Under the pieces are notes generated by a model. That model had not been told where the DNA came from and made no database searches. It saw only the letters and a program-made list of their open reading frames with translations. Shown here piece after piece: positions 1 through 7,674 of a DNA stretch of 22,183 nucleotides; positions within the stretch are counted from its first letter, which is position 1; each line of letters begins with the position of its first letter. The DNA is from CAYFQV01 sp964413635 (GTDB lineage Bacteria; Spirochaetota; Spirochaetia; DSM-27196; PWMO01): contig CAYPTH010000044.1 of the NCBI GenBank assembly GCA_964413635.1, forward strand, positions 1 to 22,183, read 5' to 3'. The position numbers and the translations under genes are program-made.

Positions 1-345
1 GGGGGGGCCCGGCCCCCCCCCCCCCCCGCCGATGGCCCCGCCGGCCACCCCGTGATCGCCGGCGCCGGCCGCCGGCTTCCCGAGGAGCTCCGCTTCCACC
101 TCGTCGATCCACACCGTCAGATCGTGATCAACCAGCGTGAGAAAGATCTCCTCCTTGGTGCGGAAATATCGGTAGAGATTGGGCCGAGTAAAGCCCGAGC
201 GACGTGCAATCTCTTCCATGGTGATAGCGTCGTAGGCCTGCGCTTGAAAGAGCTCACTCGCAGAGTTGAGGACGTCGAGGACGCGGAGCTCCTTCTTCTC
301 TCGGCTGCGAGCACGCCGCCAGGCTGTCTCGTCATGCGATGCCAT
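1..345 (-). CDS. TetR/AcrR-family transcriptional regulator, 3' end missing
   Basis: The 115 visible codons start at an ATG at 345 and run off the left edge, so the C-terminal ligand-binding domain is missing. Residues 41-68 are a classic TetR helix-turn-helix: ITMEEIARRSGFTRPNLYRYF followed by the TKEEIF segment that opens helix 4. Proteins of this family are dimeric repressors released by small ligands. The start overlaps the last 14 bases of the upstream dehydrogenase gene, so the two are probably translationally coupled and share the promoter near 1243-1271. The inverted repeats in that promoter are the natural candidate operator, giving autoregulation. The last ten codons visible (bases 1-30) encode only Gly and Pro from a G/C homopolymer tract and are likely an assembly artefact. 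The family call is firm; target and ligand are unknown. Confidence 0.88.
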   Translation of the reverse strand, partial: MASHDETAWRRARSREKKELRVLDVLNSASELFQAQAYDAITMEEIARRSGFTRPNLYRYFRTKEEIFLTLVDHDLTVWIDEVEAELLGKPAAGAGDHGVAGGAIGGGGGGPGPP

Positions 346-1183
346 ACGACCTCGCAACCAAGCGGTCGAACACTCGGTCGCTAACCAACCGCCGCGTAGC
401 CATGAGGAGGCGCGCCATCTTGCCGGTTGCGTAGCGCGGCTTGGGACGGCGCGCCGTCAGAGCCTTCACGATGGTGTCGGCGACGACCTCCGGCCCCGAG
501 GAGCTCCGGGGGGCGTAGGCGCTCTCCATGACCTGTGTGACTTTCCGCGTCATCTCGGCATACGCTCCCTGTCCCGAATAGGTGAGCGCCGATTCACGCG
601 CAATCCCACCCCATTCGCTTCTGATCACGCCGGGCTGGATAACGACGACATCGATCCCAAAGGGCTTCACCTCGAAGCGCAGTGAGTCGGAAAAACCCTC
701 CACGGCGTGCTTTGTTGCGTGATACCACGCTCCGAGGGGGGTATAGATCCGCCCGCCCATGGAAGAGATGTTGACGATCTTGCCGTAGCCGGAGTCGCGC
801 ATGTGCGGGAGGACCCGTTGGGTGAGGTCGGCCAGACCGAAAACGTTGACGTCGAACTGGCGACGCGCTTCGCTCCCGGGAACGTCCTCAACGGCGCCGT
901 AGGAGCCATAGCCGGCGTTGTTAATGAGAATGTCCACTCCGCCGTCCTGCTCGGCGATCGTTGCCAAGGCGGAATCCATGGACGTCGTGTCCGTAACGTC
1001 CAGTTTGACCGTCTTGGCTCCGGCCTGCTCGATATCGGCCATCTTCTCCACCCGTCGGGCGGCGCCGTAGACCGTCGCACCCTCGGCGAGGAGGCGCCGG
1101 ACGGTTTCCTTCCCAATGCCGGAGGACGCGCCGGTAACCAGCGCAACTTTGCCTCGCAGGGGGCCTTCAGTTTCCTTCGCCAT
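332..1183 (-). CDS. SDR-family NAD(P)-dependent oxidoreductase
   Basis: This is a classical short-chain dehydrogenase of 283 residues from the ATG at 1183. It has the Rossmann dinucleotide motif TGASSGIG (17-24), the NNAG motif (88-91), catalytic Ser near 140-141, and the YHATK active site with Tyr154 and Lys158. Two arginines follow beta-strand 2 (AARR, 41-44), where NAD-specific enzymes carry an Asp, so NADP(H) is the likelier cofactor. The ATG at 1183 is preferred because GGAAGGA lies 9 bases upstream; an in-frame GTG at 1204 is possible. The substrate cannot be assigned. It is the first gene of an operon with the overlapping TetR gene and is probably repressed by that protein, which suggests a stress- or xenobiotic-inducible reductase. 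Confidence 0.93.
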   Translation of the reverse strand: MAKETEGPLRGKVALVTGASSGIGKETVRRLLAEGATVYGAARRVEKMADIEQAGAKTVKLDVTDTTSMDSALATIAEQDGGVDILINNAGYGSYGAVEDVPGSEARRQFDVNVFGLADLTQRVLPHMRDSGYGKIVNISSMGGRIYTPLGAWYHATKHAVEGFSDSLRFEVKPFGIDVVVIQPGVIRSEWGGIARESALTYSGQGAYAEMTRKVTQVMESAYAPRSSSGPEVVADTIVKALTARRPKPRYATGKMARLLMATRRLVSDRVFDRLVARSYGIA

Positions 1184-1192
1184 TTCATGCCA

Positions 1193-1199
1193 TCCTTCC
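1193..1199 (-). promoter_or_regulatory. Ribosome binding site selecting the SDR start at 1183
   Basis: On the minus strand this reads GGAAGGA and ends 9 bases before the ATG at 1183. It favours that start over the GTG at 1204, which overlaps it. Confidence 0.55.
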
Positions 1200-1212
1200 G
1201 CCACGCCCCTAT

Positions 1213-1231
1213 TAGTTACGTAGCGTCACTT
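1213..1231. promoter_or_regulatory. Second, imperfect copy of the putative TetR operator
   Basis: TAGTTAC-N5-GTCACTT matches the perfect repeat at 1248-1266 in layout (7-5-7), with 5 of 7 positions symmetric. The centres are 35 bases apart. It lies just downstream of the expected transcription start, where a bound repressor would also block elongation. Assignment to the adjacent TetR protein is inference from proximity. Confidence 0.45.
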
Positions 1232-1242
1232 AGTCTGTGGGT

Positions 1243-1271
1243 AATTTAAGTTACACTGCGTAACTTGTCAA
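1243..1271 (-). promoter_or_regulatory. Sigma70-type promoter of the SDR-TetR operon
   Basis: Reading on the minus strand, TTGACA (1266-1271) is a perfect -35 box. It is followed by a 17-base spacer and TAAATT (1243-1248) as a 4/6 -10 box. Transcription would start near 1236 and leave a leader of about 50 bases before the ATG at 1183. The spacer is almost entirely filled by the inverted repeat at 1248-1266. Confidence 0.6.
1248..1266. promoter_or_regulatory. Putative TetR operator, perfect 7-5-7 inverted repeat
   Basis: AAGTTAC-ACTGC-GTAACTT is a perfect inverted repeat of 7-base arms around a 5-base centre. It sits between the -35 and -10 boxes of the SDR-TetR promoter, so binding would exclude RNA polymerase. 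TetR-family dimers usually bind such palindromes next to their own genes. The protein-site pairing is inferred, not shown. Confidence 0.6.
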
Positions 1272-1376
1272 GGGTGACGAGGGATGCTGGTGCGAGAATT
1301 GTTGATGCGGAAGGGGGAGCGCCGGCCGGGCGGGGTGGCGCCGACACGCGTGGGGCCGGGTGGGGCCGGTAAACGT

Positions 1377-1398
1377 GGGGCCGCCCGGCGCCGGCCCC
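1377..1398 (-). terminator. GC-rich hairpin after the TspO-like gene
   Basis: GGGGCCG (1377-1383) pairs with CGGCCCC (1392-1398) around an 8-base loop, 36 bases past the stop of the upstream minus-strand gene. No run of T follows, only ACGTTTACC, so it is at best an atypical terminator. The flank at 1348-1380 carries three near-repeats of GTGGGGCCG. Confidence 0.3.
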
Positions 1399-1433
1399 GG
1401 AGATTGATCGCTACGGTCAGATGGCCGCCAACG

Positions 1434-2288
1434 TCAAGCTCGAACTTCCCGTCCCTGGCCGCGCCAGAGGAACAGGACCACGACAAAGAGTACGACGAAG
1501 ATTGCGGCACCAATAATGGCCGTCAGGGCAACGCTCTGCACCTCCCCGGACTGCCGGACGAAGATGCCCAGATAGGCGTATGCGTAGACCACCGCAAAGA
1601 TGGGATCTCGGAACAACCACAATAGTCCCGCTCCGAGAAGAATACCGACGATAGAAATGATGACTCCCCAGCTTTCCATGGCAAGGCCGAAACCGTTCCA
1701 CCCCGCGGCGACCAGGGCGGTGGATGCGCTGGCAACAGTGGCTATGGTGAGCCACGCTGCGTAGATGCTCACAGCACCCTTGAAGATCCGCTCCCACACG
1801 GTCGGGTAGGCCTGGGGAACCGGCGGAGTCTTGGCGACACCAAGCCACTCGTAGGCCAGAACGGCCGTTGCGAGGATGGGAAGAATAAGCACGAATGACC
1901 ACACGAAGAGCTGCGCTCCGAAGACCACGACCCACGCCGCGTTGAGGAGCAGATTGATGGCGAGCATGTAGCCGCCCTTCCGGTACCGAGGATTACCGGC
2001 CTGGGACGGCAGCACCTGATGAATGGCCAATCCAATTATGCCCAGGTAAATCACCGGCCAAATTGTGACAAAGACGTAGCTCGCGGGAAAGAAGAACACC
2101 GAGTCTTGGAAGTTCTGATTCGCAACGTCTCCCGTCTCCGTACCGCCGATCAGCAAGCCGAAGACATTCGCCGCAACCGCCCCCAGAACAATCAACACGA
2201 GCGTTGCAATCTGTCGTGTCAGGTCACGATTGGTTCTGCCGAGGGCCTCGGAGCTCTGTCCTTCATTCACTGTACTCGCATCACTCAT
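1434..2288 (-). CDS. TspO/MBR-like multi-pass membrane protein
   Basis: This is a 284-residue integral membrane protein with about eight hydrophobic segments (roughly 27-46, 70-92, 108-126, 128-147, 168-188, 205-225, 229-246, 252-275). The stretch FPASYVFVTIWPVIYLGIIG (67-86) resembles the TspO signature of a Pro, then Phe, then W..(L/I)Y. LNAAW (115-119) and IYAAWLTIAT (175-184) match further TspO positions. TspO proteins bind tetrapyrroles and act in stress signalling. True TspO is about 160 residues with five helices, so this longer form is at best a distant, extended relative. The ATG at 2288 is chosen because GAGGAGG lies 5 bases upstream; a start at 2312 is also open. It is divergent from the thioredoxin-like gene at 2418. 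Confidence 0.7.
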   Translation of the reverse strand: MSDASTVNEGQSSEALGRTNRDLTRQIATLVLIVLGAVAANVFGLLIGGTETGDVANQNFQDSVFFFPASYVFVTIWPVIYLGIIGLAIHQVLPSQAGNPRYRKGGYMLAINLLLNAAWVVVFGAQLFVWSFVLILPILATAVLAYEWLGVAKTPPVPQAYPTVWERIFKGAVSIYAAWLTIATVASASTALVAAGWNGFGLAMESWGVIISIVGILLGAGLLWLFRDPIFAVVYAYAYLGIFVRQSGEVQSVALTAIIGAAIFVVLFVVVLFLWRGQGREVRA

Positions 2289-2293
2289 AGTGG

Positions 2294-2300
2294 CCTCCTC
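2294..2300 (-). promoter_or_regulatory. Ribosome binding site for the TspO-like gene
   Basis: GAGGAGG on the minus strand ends 5 bases before the ATG at 2288. This decides that start over the upstream in-frame codon at 2312. Confidence 0.7.
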
Positions 2301-2330
2301 ACTCTTGTACAAGGTTGGTGCCTTGCGCGC

Positions 2331-2384
2331 ATCAATTCAAGCGTATTTCCGAAAGCGCAGCGAACCCGGAAGCGCCGAATTGAT
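2331..2384. repeat. Spaced inverted repeat between divergent genes
   Basis: ATCAATTC (2331-2338) is exactly complementary to GAATTGAT (2377-2384), 38 bases apart, in the intergenic region between the TspO-like and thioredoxin-like genes. It may be a regulator site or chance. No convincing -35/-10 pair was found here. Confidence 0.25.
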
Positions 2385-2417
2385 TTTCGGCCCTTGCATG
2401 GCTACCTTGAAGGCCTT

Positions 2418-3032
2418 ATGGAATACCTGAAAGCACTCGATGAACAGTTCTTCGAGCAAGGCCTCGAGGTCGATGCCTACGTTCGCGAGATCCGCAACTA
2501 CCGATCTCTGGTCAAGCGGCTCATGCAGGACGCCGAGGCTGACGCGAACCACATCAACACCCTGAAGGCGGAGGCCGCCAAGTTCCCGCAGCCCGTGCGC
2601 GCGACAGTCAACACGGAAGACTGGTGCGGTGACTGGGCGTGCAACGTCGGTGTCTTAGACGACCTCTTCACTCGAGCGGGCATCCCCTTCCGCGTGTTCC
2701 GCGGATCCGAGCACCCCAGCCTGAAGGAGCGCTATGAGCGCGACGGCGACGACCACATCCCCGCAATCTCCCTTTGGGACGGGAAGGGAAACGAGCTTAT
2801 CCGCTGGATCGAGGCGCCCGAAAAGGTCAGCGAAATGAAGGACGCGTGGAAGAAGCAGCACCCGGAGTTCAATGAGCTCTACGAGAAGCGCGAAACCGAC
2901 CCCGAGGCGGAAAAACAGTTCGCGAAGCTCTACCGCGAGTTCTTGGAAACCATGGCAGATTGGTACCGCGATGGAATGTGGAACGAGACGACACGAGAGA
3001 TCGTAGAGAAGACGACGACCCGCGCAGAGTAG
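2418..3032 (+). CDS. Thioredoxin-fold family protein with a CX4C site
   Basis: This is a soluble 204-residue protein. After a helical N-terminal region (1-60), residues 61-130 look like a thioredoxin fold of the Thioredoxin_9 type: VNTEDWCGDWAC (64-75), then the cis-proline loop HIPAISLW (113-120). The active-site spacing is Cys70-X4-Cys75, not the classical CXXC, so redox chemistry may differ or only Cys70 may act. Residues 140-204 are charged and helical. The reading frame is open far upstream (to 2019), but that part overlaps the opposite gene and is not protein-like. The ATG at 2418, with GAAGG 4 bases upstream, is the first sensible start. It converges on the reductase gene ending at 3045. 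The substrate is unknown. Confidence 0.85.
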   Translation: MEYLKALDEQFFEQGLEVDAYVREIRNYRSLVKRLMQDAEADANHINTLKAEAAKFPQPVRATVNTEDWCGDWACNVGVLDDLFTRAGIPFRVFRGSEHPSLKERYERDGDDHIPAISLWDGKGNELIRWIEAPEKVSEMKDAWKKQHPEFNELYEKRETDPEAEKQFAKLYREFLETMADWYRDGMWNETTREIVEKTTTRAE

Positions 3033-3044
3033 CGCGGTGCACAA

Positions 3045-3968
3045 CTAGGCAGACCCTTCGAGCACCCGAATCAAGCGGAGAAAGGTCCGGTTGATCGGCG
3101 TTGCGACGCCGTGCTGTTCCCCGAGGGCTACGACGGATCCCGCGAAGACCTCCACCTCGGTCTTTCGCCCGGCCTCTATGTCCTGCAGCATGGACGTCTT
3201 CCCATCCGGCGAGAGCGTTGCCAATACATTGTACCAATCGGCAATGTCTTGTTCCGTGAGATTCACCCCCGCGACCGCCGCAACGGCGACGACCTCAGCC
3301 ATGAGATCGTTCATGATTGCCTGCGCCTCACTGTCGCGTTGGAACAGGCCGTAGGGCCGACCGAGGACCGCCGAGGACTGATTCATGCCGACGTTGATCA
3401 TGAGCTTCCACCACATGATGCGACGCATGTCGACCGGCGTCTGATAGGGGATGGAGGCGGCGGTCAGGGCCTCTTGGGCACGACGGACGCGGTCGGTCAC
3501 GCGCGAGTTTTCGTGTTCCCCGACATAGAGGAAGCCCGGAGTCGTGTAGGTCACCGCATTGCCCTCTCGGACGGCGTCCATGCCCAGGGCAACGCACTGG
3601 AGAACGCCGCGCGATCCCAGCTCCTCGGCTATGATACCTTCACTTTCCAGACCATTCATGACCGACACGAGGAGTGTTTCGTCCCCCACCACGGGCAGCA
3701 GATCCTGGAGAGCCTCCCGTAGATGGTGGTGTTTTACCGCAACGACCACCAGGTCTGCGATAAAACCACCCCCTTCCGTCACTGGTTCCGCCACTGGAAT
3801 GCGGTAGGGCTTTCCGTTCACTACGACCCCGTCCCGGGCCAGTCGCGCCGCTCGGTCGCCCCGGGCGACAAAACGAACAATGTGCCGGCCGCTCGCCACA
3901 AACATGGAGCCGTACATGCACCCCAATGCCCCGGCACCGAGAATCGCTACATTTCGAATATCCTTCAT
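3045..3968 (-). CDS. Ketopantoate reductase family protein (PanE/ApbA-like)
   Basis: This 307-residue protein has the PanE/ApbA layout. An N-terminal Rossmann fold carries GAGALG (11-16); VMNG (103-106) includes the conserved Asn; Lys188 in WWKLMINVGMN is the catalytic lysine position; and KTSMLQDIEAGRKTEVE (257-273) carries the conserved acidic residue near 271. PanE reduces 2-dehydropantoate to pantoate with NADPH in coenzyme A biosynthesis. Several paralogous 2-hydroxyacid reductases share these motifs, and the context (after a sulfatase) gives no pantothenate link, so the exact substrate is open. Its ATG at 3968 lies one base past the sulfatase stop (3970-3972), and no clear ribosome binding site is seen, which points to translational coupling. 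Confidence 0.85.
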   Translation of the reverse strand: MKDIRNVAILGAGALGCMYGSMFVASGRHIVRFVARGDRAARLARDGVVVNGKPYRIPVAEPVTEGGGFIADLVVVAVKHHHLREALQDLLPVVGDETLLVSVMNGLESEGIIAEELGSRGVLQCVALGMDAVREGNAVTYTTPGFLYVGEHENSRVTDRVRRAQEALTAASIPYQTPVDMRRIMWWKLMINVGMNQSSAVLGRPYGLFQRDSEAQAIMNDLMAEVVAVAAVAGVNLTEQDIADWYNVLATLSPDGKTSMLQDIEAGRKTEVEVFAGSVVALGEQHGVATPINRTFLRLIRVLEGSA

Positions 3969-3969
3969 G

Positions 3970-5643
3970 CTAAATCCCGAACCAATAACGAATGCCGTAG
4001 ACGTCCATGTAGAGGTCCATGACCCGCGGCCACCCTTGCGGTTGAAGACCGCGCTCCCACTGCGAGTGCGACTCCGTCAACTGCCGCACCATCTCCGGCT
4101 GTTGCGGAGCCAAATCGGTCGTTTCGCCGGGATCCGTCGCCAGATCATAGAGCCGCACTATCTCGTTCCGCCGATCGCGAATGAGCTTCCAGTCACCCCG
4201 CTGAACTGCGACGTTGTAGCTACTGCGCCAGTAGAGCGCCTCGTGCGGCGCGCCGCGGGCGACCGCTTCGGCACGGCTCGGGGCGAGGAAGGGCAAGAGA
4301 TTCACCCCATCCACTGGTCGAGGTAACTCCAGCGCTTCAGTCCCTGCGGCCGCGCCGTCTCCGGCTGGTCCCCGACTCGCGGCCTCGGCGGTGGCAAAAA
4401 GATCGAGGAGAGACACGGGCTCTTCGTACACCGCACCTGCGGGGATTCGCCCGGGAAATCGCATGATCAAGGGCACCGACAGACCCCCGCGGAAGGTGGA
4501 GAACTTGCCACCGGCGAGCTCGCCGTTGTCGCTGACTCCGAGATAGGTCACCCCACCGTTGTCGCTGGCAAAAATCACCAGCGTATCATCCGCGACCCCG
4601 GCGCGCTCGAGCGCCGTGAGGATCCGCCCCACCGCGTCATCGAAGGCGGTAATCATGGCGTAGTAGGCGCGGTGGACTTCGTTGTCGACGTCCGGGTAGA
4701 GATCCCAGTACTCCTGGGGGGCCTGGAGCGGCGTGTGTGGTGCGCTAAAGGGGAGATAGAGGAAGAAGGGAGCGGCTCCGCCGCCACCGCGAATGAACTC
4801 CACCGCTCGGTCCGCAAACACATCGGTGAGGTACTCCTCCTCCGTCACGGCCCGGTCGTTGTGGACAACAGCCGCGTGGCCGGAGCGGCCGACCGACCAC
4901 ATGTGCTTGTCGCTGAAGTCATCGATCCTGACATTGACGATATCTGGGTCGTCCACCGGCGCGTAGAGAGAGAAGGCCTCATAGAAGCCGTAGTACTCGT
5001 CAAAGCCGAACTCCAGGGGGCTGAAGCGGTCGGGATCGTAGCCGAGGTGCCACTTGCCGTAGGCGGCGGTGTCGTAGCCGCGGGCGGAGAGAAGCTCGGC
5101 AATGCTCAGCTCCGACGGCGGCAGCCCCTGCTTCTCAATGTCGCCGGCACGCGGCGTAGGCTGGATTGGAGCGGGCACCATGGGCGATGTATCGATGATG
5201 TGGCGAAAGACAAACCACTCGAGGCGGTTGCGCGGGTAGCGCTCGTGGGGCTGCAGCTCGAAGCCGAAGCGCTGCTGGTAGCGACCGGTGAGAAGCGCCG
5301 CGCGGGAGGGCGCACAGATTGCCGTCGTGGCGGTGGCGTCGGTGAACCGCACCCCCTCCGTCGCCAAGGCATCAATGTTCGGCGTCTGAACACGTTGATG
5401 GCCGTAGACACCTACATCGTTCCGGCCCAGATCATCTGCCAGAATGAGGACGATGTTTGGCCGCCCGTCCCGGCGCGAGTCGGCAGACCATCGGCGGCGC
5501 TCCTCATCGAGGAAGGCGTCCTTTCTCCGGATGGCCTTGTCGTCGAACTGGATTGCCCACTCCCGGCTCGAGAGGGGCCACAGCAGCGGAATTAGCAGCA
5601 CAACAAGGGGAACGACCACGAAGTACCAACGACGTACACGCAT
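3970..5643 (-). CDS. Membrane-anchored or exported type I sulfatase
   Basis: This is a 557-residue alkaline-phosphatase superfamily sulfatase. Residues 1-25 (basic start, then a long hydrophobic run) form a signal peptide or membrane anchor. NIVLILADDLG (63-73) supplies metal-binding Asp70 and Asp71. CAPSR (110-114), followed by AALLTGR, is the sulfatase signature whose Cys110 would be converted to formylglycine. SAPHTP supplies the His, and FASDNGG the Asp-Asn of the metal site. These enzymes hydrolyse sulfate esters of carbohydrates or steroids outside the cytoplasm and need the FGE or anSME maturase, which is not in the window. The downstream reductase gene is almost contiguous. The family is certain; the substrate cannot be named. 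Confidence 0.92.
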   Translation of the reverse strand: MRVRRWYFVVVPLVVLLIPLLWPLSSREWAIQFDDKAIRRKDAFLDEERRRWSADSRRDGRPNIVLILADDLGRNDVGVYGHQRVQTPNIDALATEGVRFTDATATTAICAPSRAALLTGRYQQRFGFELQPHERYPRNRLEWFVFRHIIDTSPMVPAPIQPTPRAGDIEKQGLPPSELSIAELLSARGYDTAAYGKWHLGYDPDRFSPLEFGFDEYYGFYEAFSLYAPVDDPDIVNVRIDDFSDKHMWSVGRSGHAAVVHNDRAVTEEEYLTDVFADRAVEFIRGGGGAAPFFLYLPFSAPHTPLQAPQEYWDLYPDVDNEVHRAYYAMITAFDDAVGRILTALERAGVADDTLVIFASDNGGVTYLGVSDNGELAGGKFSTFRGGLSVPLIMRFPGRIPAGAVYEEPVSLLDLFATAEAASRGPAGDGAAAGTEALELPRPVDGVNLLPFLAPSRAEAVARGAPHEALYWRSSYNVAVQRGDWKLIRDRRNEIVRLYDLATDPGETTDLAPQQPEMVRQLTESHSQWERGLQPQGWPRVMDLYMDVYGIRYWFGI

Positions 5644-5718
5644 TGCGGCCCATTGTGCACCAACCCGGGCCTTTCACGCCAGTACGTTGCAGGCTCGATC
5701 AGGCGTGAGTATGCCTCA

Positions 5719-5736
5719 GCTTGTCGAAAGACGAGC
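5719..5736. repeat. Short hairpin with a GAAA tetraloop
   Basis: GCTTGTC-GAAA-GACGAGC forms a 7-bp stem with one G-U wobble and a GNRA loop on the plus strand. It lies upstream of the sulfatase in a gene-poor stretch next to the assembly gap. Function is unknown. Confidence 0.3.
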
Positions 5737-5771
5737 AGCCACGTCCCGACCACGCGTAGATTTCGGAAACA

Positions 5772-5794
5772 CGGCGCCGGGTGACCCGGCGCCG
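5772..5794. terminator. Perfect 10-bp GC hairpin, possible transketolase operon terminator
   Basis: CGGCGCCGGG (5772-5781), loop TGA, CCCGGCGCCG (5785-5794) is a perfect inverted repeat. On the minus strand it is followed by TGTTTCC, a weak T-rich tail. It is the only strong structure between the transketolase (whose 3' end lies in the adjacent gap) and the sulfatase, so a terminator role is plausible. Outside it, 5644-5879 holds no convincing gene. Confidence 0.45.
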
Positions 5795-5879
5795 CGCACA
5801 GGCGATGCCGGCAGCCGTACTTCCGCCGGCCAAGACGGGGCTTGTGAGATACCCGTCCGGTCGCCCGCTTTTGCTAGTG

Positions 5880-5979
5880 NNNNNNNNNNNNNNNNNNNNN
5901 NNNNNNNNNNNNNNNNNNNNNNNNNNNNNNNNNNNNNNNNNNNNNNNNNNNNNNNNNNNNNNNNNNNNNNNNNNNNNNN
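5880..5979. other. Assembly gap, 100 N
   Basis: Exactly 100 undetermined bases, the conventional filler for a scaffold gap of unknown length. The transketolase C-terminus and the intergenic start are lost here. Confidence 0.97.
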
Positions 5980-7574
5980 CCGACATCAATGCCGTCCTTC
6001 CGCAGCCGGTCCACCGCGTCCACGGCGCGATACAAAAGCTCGCCGTAGGTCACCACGTAACCCGCCGAGCCTTCGCGAATGACCTCATCCTTGCCCGGCC
6101 TAAACTCGTAGTCTTCGTCGTAGGCCTTGGAGCCGCTCTCGGTCAGGACGTAGGGAACGGTCGAGCGCACGGAGTAGACGAAGCGCGCGCCGGGATCCTT
6201 GAAGACTCGCTTCACCACCGCGCGCAGCTGGTTGGGATCTGCGGGGAAGTAGAGGCGGGTGGTGTCGCTGAGCTCCACGGGCCCGTTGTCGGCAAAAAAG
6301 ATGTTGGTCCCGTAGTGGCAGGTGTTGTCCGCCATGTGGTCGACGCCTGCGTGAGAGAAATGGCAGAGCACGTTGCTCTCGTTGAGGCGCGCCATGGTGA
6401 GCTCGGACAAGACCATTTCGAGGAAGGCGCTGAAGGTGGAGAAGATCCCCTGCTTGCCTTCCTCGAAGCCGAAGCCCGCGGCGACGGAGAAGTTGCCCCG
6501 CTCCATGATACCGCCCTTCGTGTAGACCTCGGGGTGCTCCTTGCCGATCACGTTCAAGCCCGTCGAGCCCTCTAGGTCGCTGTCAATGACCATGACCTTG
6601 GATTTGCGCTCCGCCTCGGGCATCTCGTCGAGAATCTCGTTGATGACGGCGCCGAAGGTCTTCCGGTTGCTGCCCTTGTCCTCGGAGACACCAACGTAGC
6701 TCAAATCCGACTTCGGCGCCTCGACACCCTTGAGATAGTCGGCGGCCTTGTTTCGGCCGCGCTTCTCCAAGTATGCAATGGCCGCATCAACGGGAACTAC
6801 GTCGTGCCCCTTGTTCGAGCCTTCGATCTCCGGGATTCCCGGCGCCATGACGCGGGTGTTCACCAGCGCGCTCGGACCGTCGTGAGTGAGGGCGCCGTGG
6901 ATCCGCGTGTAGAGTGTCGTCCAGTCCTCGCCGTCGCCGGAGTCCACCTTCATGCCATGCCCGCCGAGGGTCTTGGCCAGGTCGAAGCCCGGGAGGTACT
7001 CCTTCGGGTGCCCGGCAATGGTGACGTTGTTGTCGTCAATCAAGACCGAGACCTTCAGCTTGTGCGCGACGGCGTGGCGGGCAGCCTCGGCGTCGTTTCC
7101 CTCCTGTTGCGAGCCGTCACTTCCAAAGAGGACCACGTGCTTGTCGGGATTGGCCCGGGCAACACCGTTTACGAAGGGGAACATGTGGCCGAGACGTCCG
7201 GAGCTGAACTTGATACCGAGCTTTTTATCGAGCTCGGGGTGGCCGTAGAGCCCTTCGTTGGCGGCGCGGTAGTGGTAGAGCTTCTCCATGGGCATTTCGC
7301 CGTTCATGGCCGCCAAGGCGTACTGAATAGCCACGCGGTGCCCCGCCTCGTCAAAGCAGACGGGCACGACCTTCCCGGTGCCTCGCATGAAGCCCTCGGC
7401 AATGAGTACCTCCGGAACAATGTTATAAGGTCCGCCGCTGTGGCCGGAGAGGCCTTTTCCGGCCGCAATTGCCGTGTAGAAGACGATGAGGTCTCGAAAG
7501 AGGGCAATGTTCTCTTCGAGGTGCTGCTTTTTTGCGCTGCTCAGTTCTTTCTCGTCAAAGGAGAACGAAAGCGG
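5980..7574 (-). CDS. Transketolase, both ends missing in assembly gaps
   Basis: About 531 codons are continuous between the two gaps. The thiamine diphosphate motif is present as GSDG followed about 26 residues later by DDNN, with GHSGGPYNIVPEV near the N-terminus. The second half has the pyrimidine-binding domain, including MERGNFSVAAGFGFEEGK, and GVDHMADNTCHYG. Transketolase moves two-carbon ketol units between sugar phosphates in the pentose phosphate pathway. The N-terminal motif reads GHSGGPY rather than the common SGHPGAPMG, so it belongs to a divergent branch. Missing are the first residues (gap at 7575-7674) and the C-terminal domain (gap at 5880-5979). It lies downstream of glgA and glgC on the same strand and may be in that operon. 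Any reading that joins across the N is artificial. Confidence 0.88.
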
Positions 7575-7674
7575 NNNNNNNNNNNNNNNNNNNNNNNNNN
7601 NNNNNNNNNNNNNNNNNNNNNNNNNNNNNNNNNNNNNNNNNNNNNNNNNNNNNNNNNNNNNNNNNNNNNNNNNN
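7575..7674. other. Assembly gap, 100 N
   Basis: Exactly 100 undetermined bases. The methyltransferase-like gene starting at 7729 enters it and the transketolase emerges from it in a different frame. The true distance must hold most of one gene and the start of the next, so the gap is probably larger than 100 bases. Confidence 0.97.

Noticed and set aside
1348..1400. G-rich repeats considered as a G-quadruplex or mobile-element end
   Set aside because: Runs of four G occur, but there is no transposase, terminal repeat pair or target duplication. A GC-rich hairpin explains it as well.
2019..2417. N-terminal extension of the thioredoxin-like frame
   Set aside because: It overlaps the opposite membrane-protein gene and the intergenic region. 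The residues look random and the true start is at 2418.
4672..5595. Long plus-strand open frame of 307 codons opposite the sulfatase
   Set aside because: It is an antisense shadow of a clear sulfatase. The translation is low-complexity and rich in Val, Gly, Arg and Glu without motifs, as expected in GC-rich DNA.
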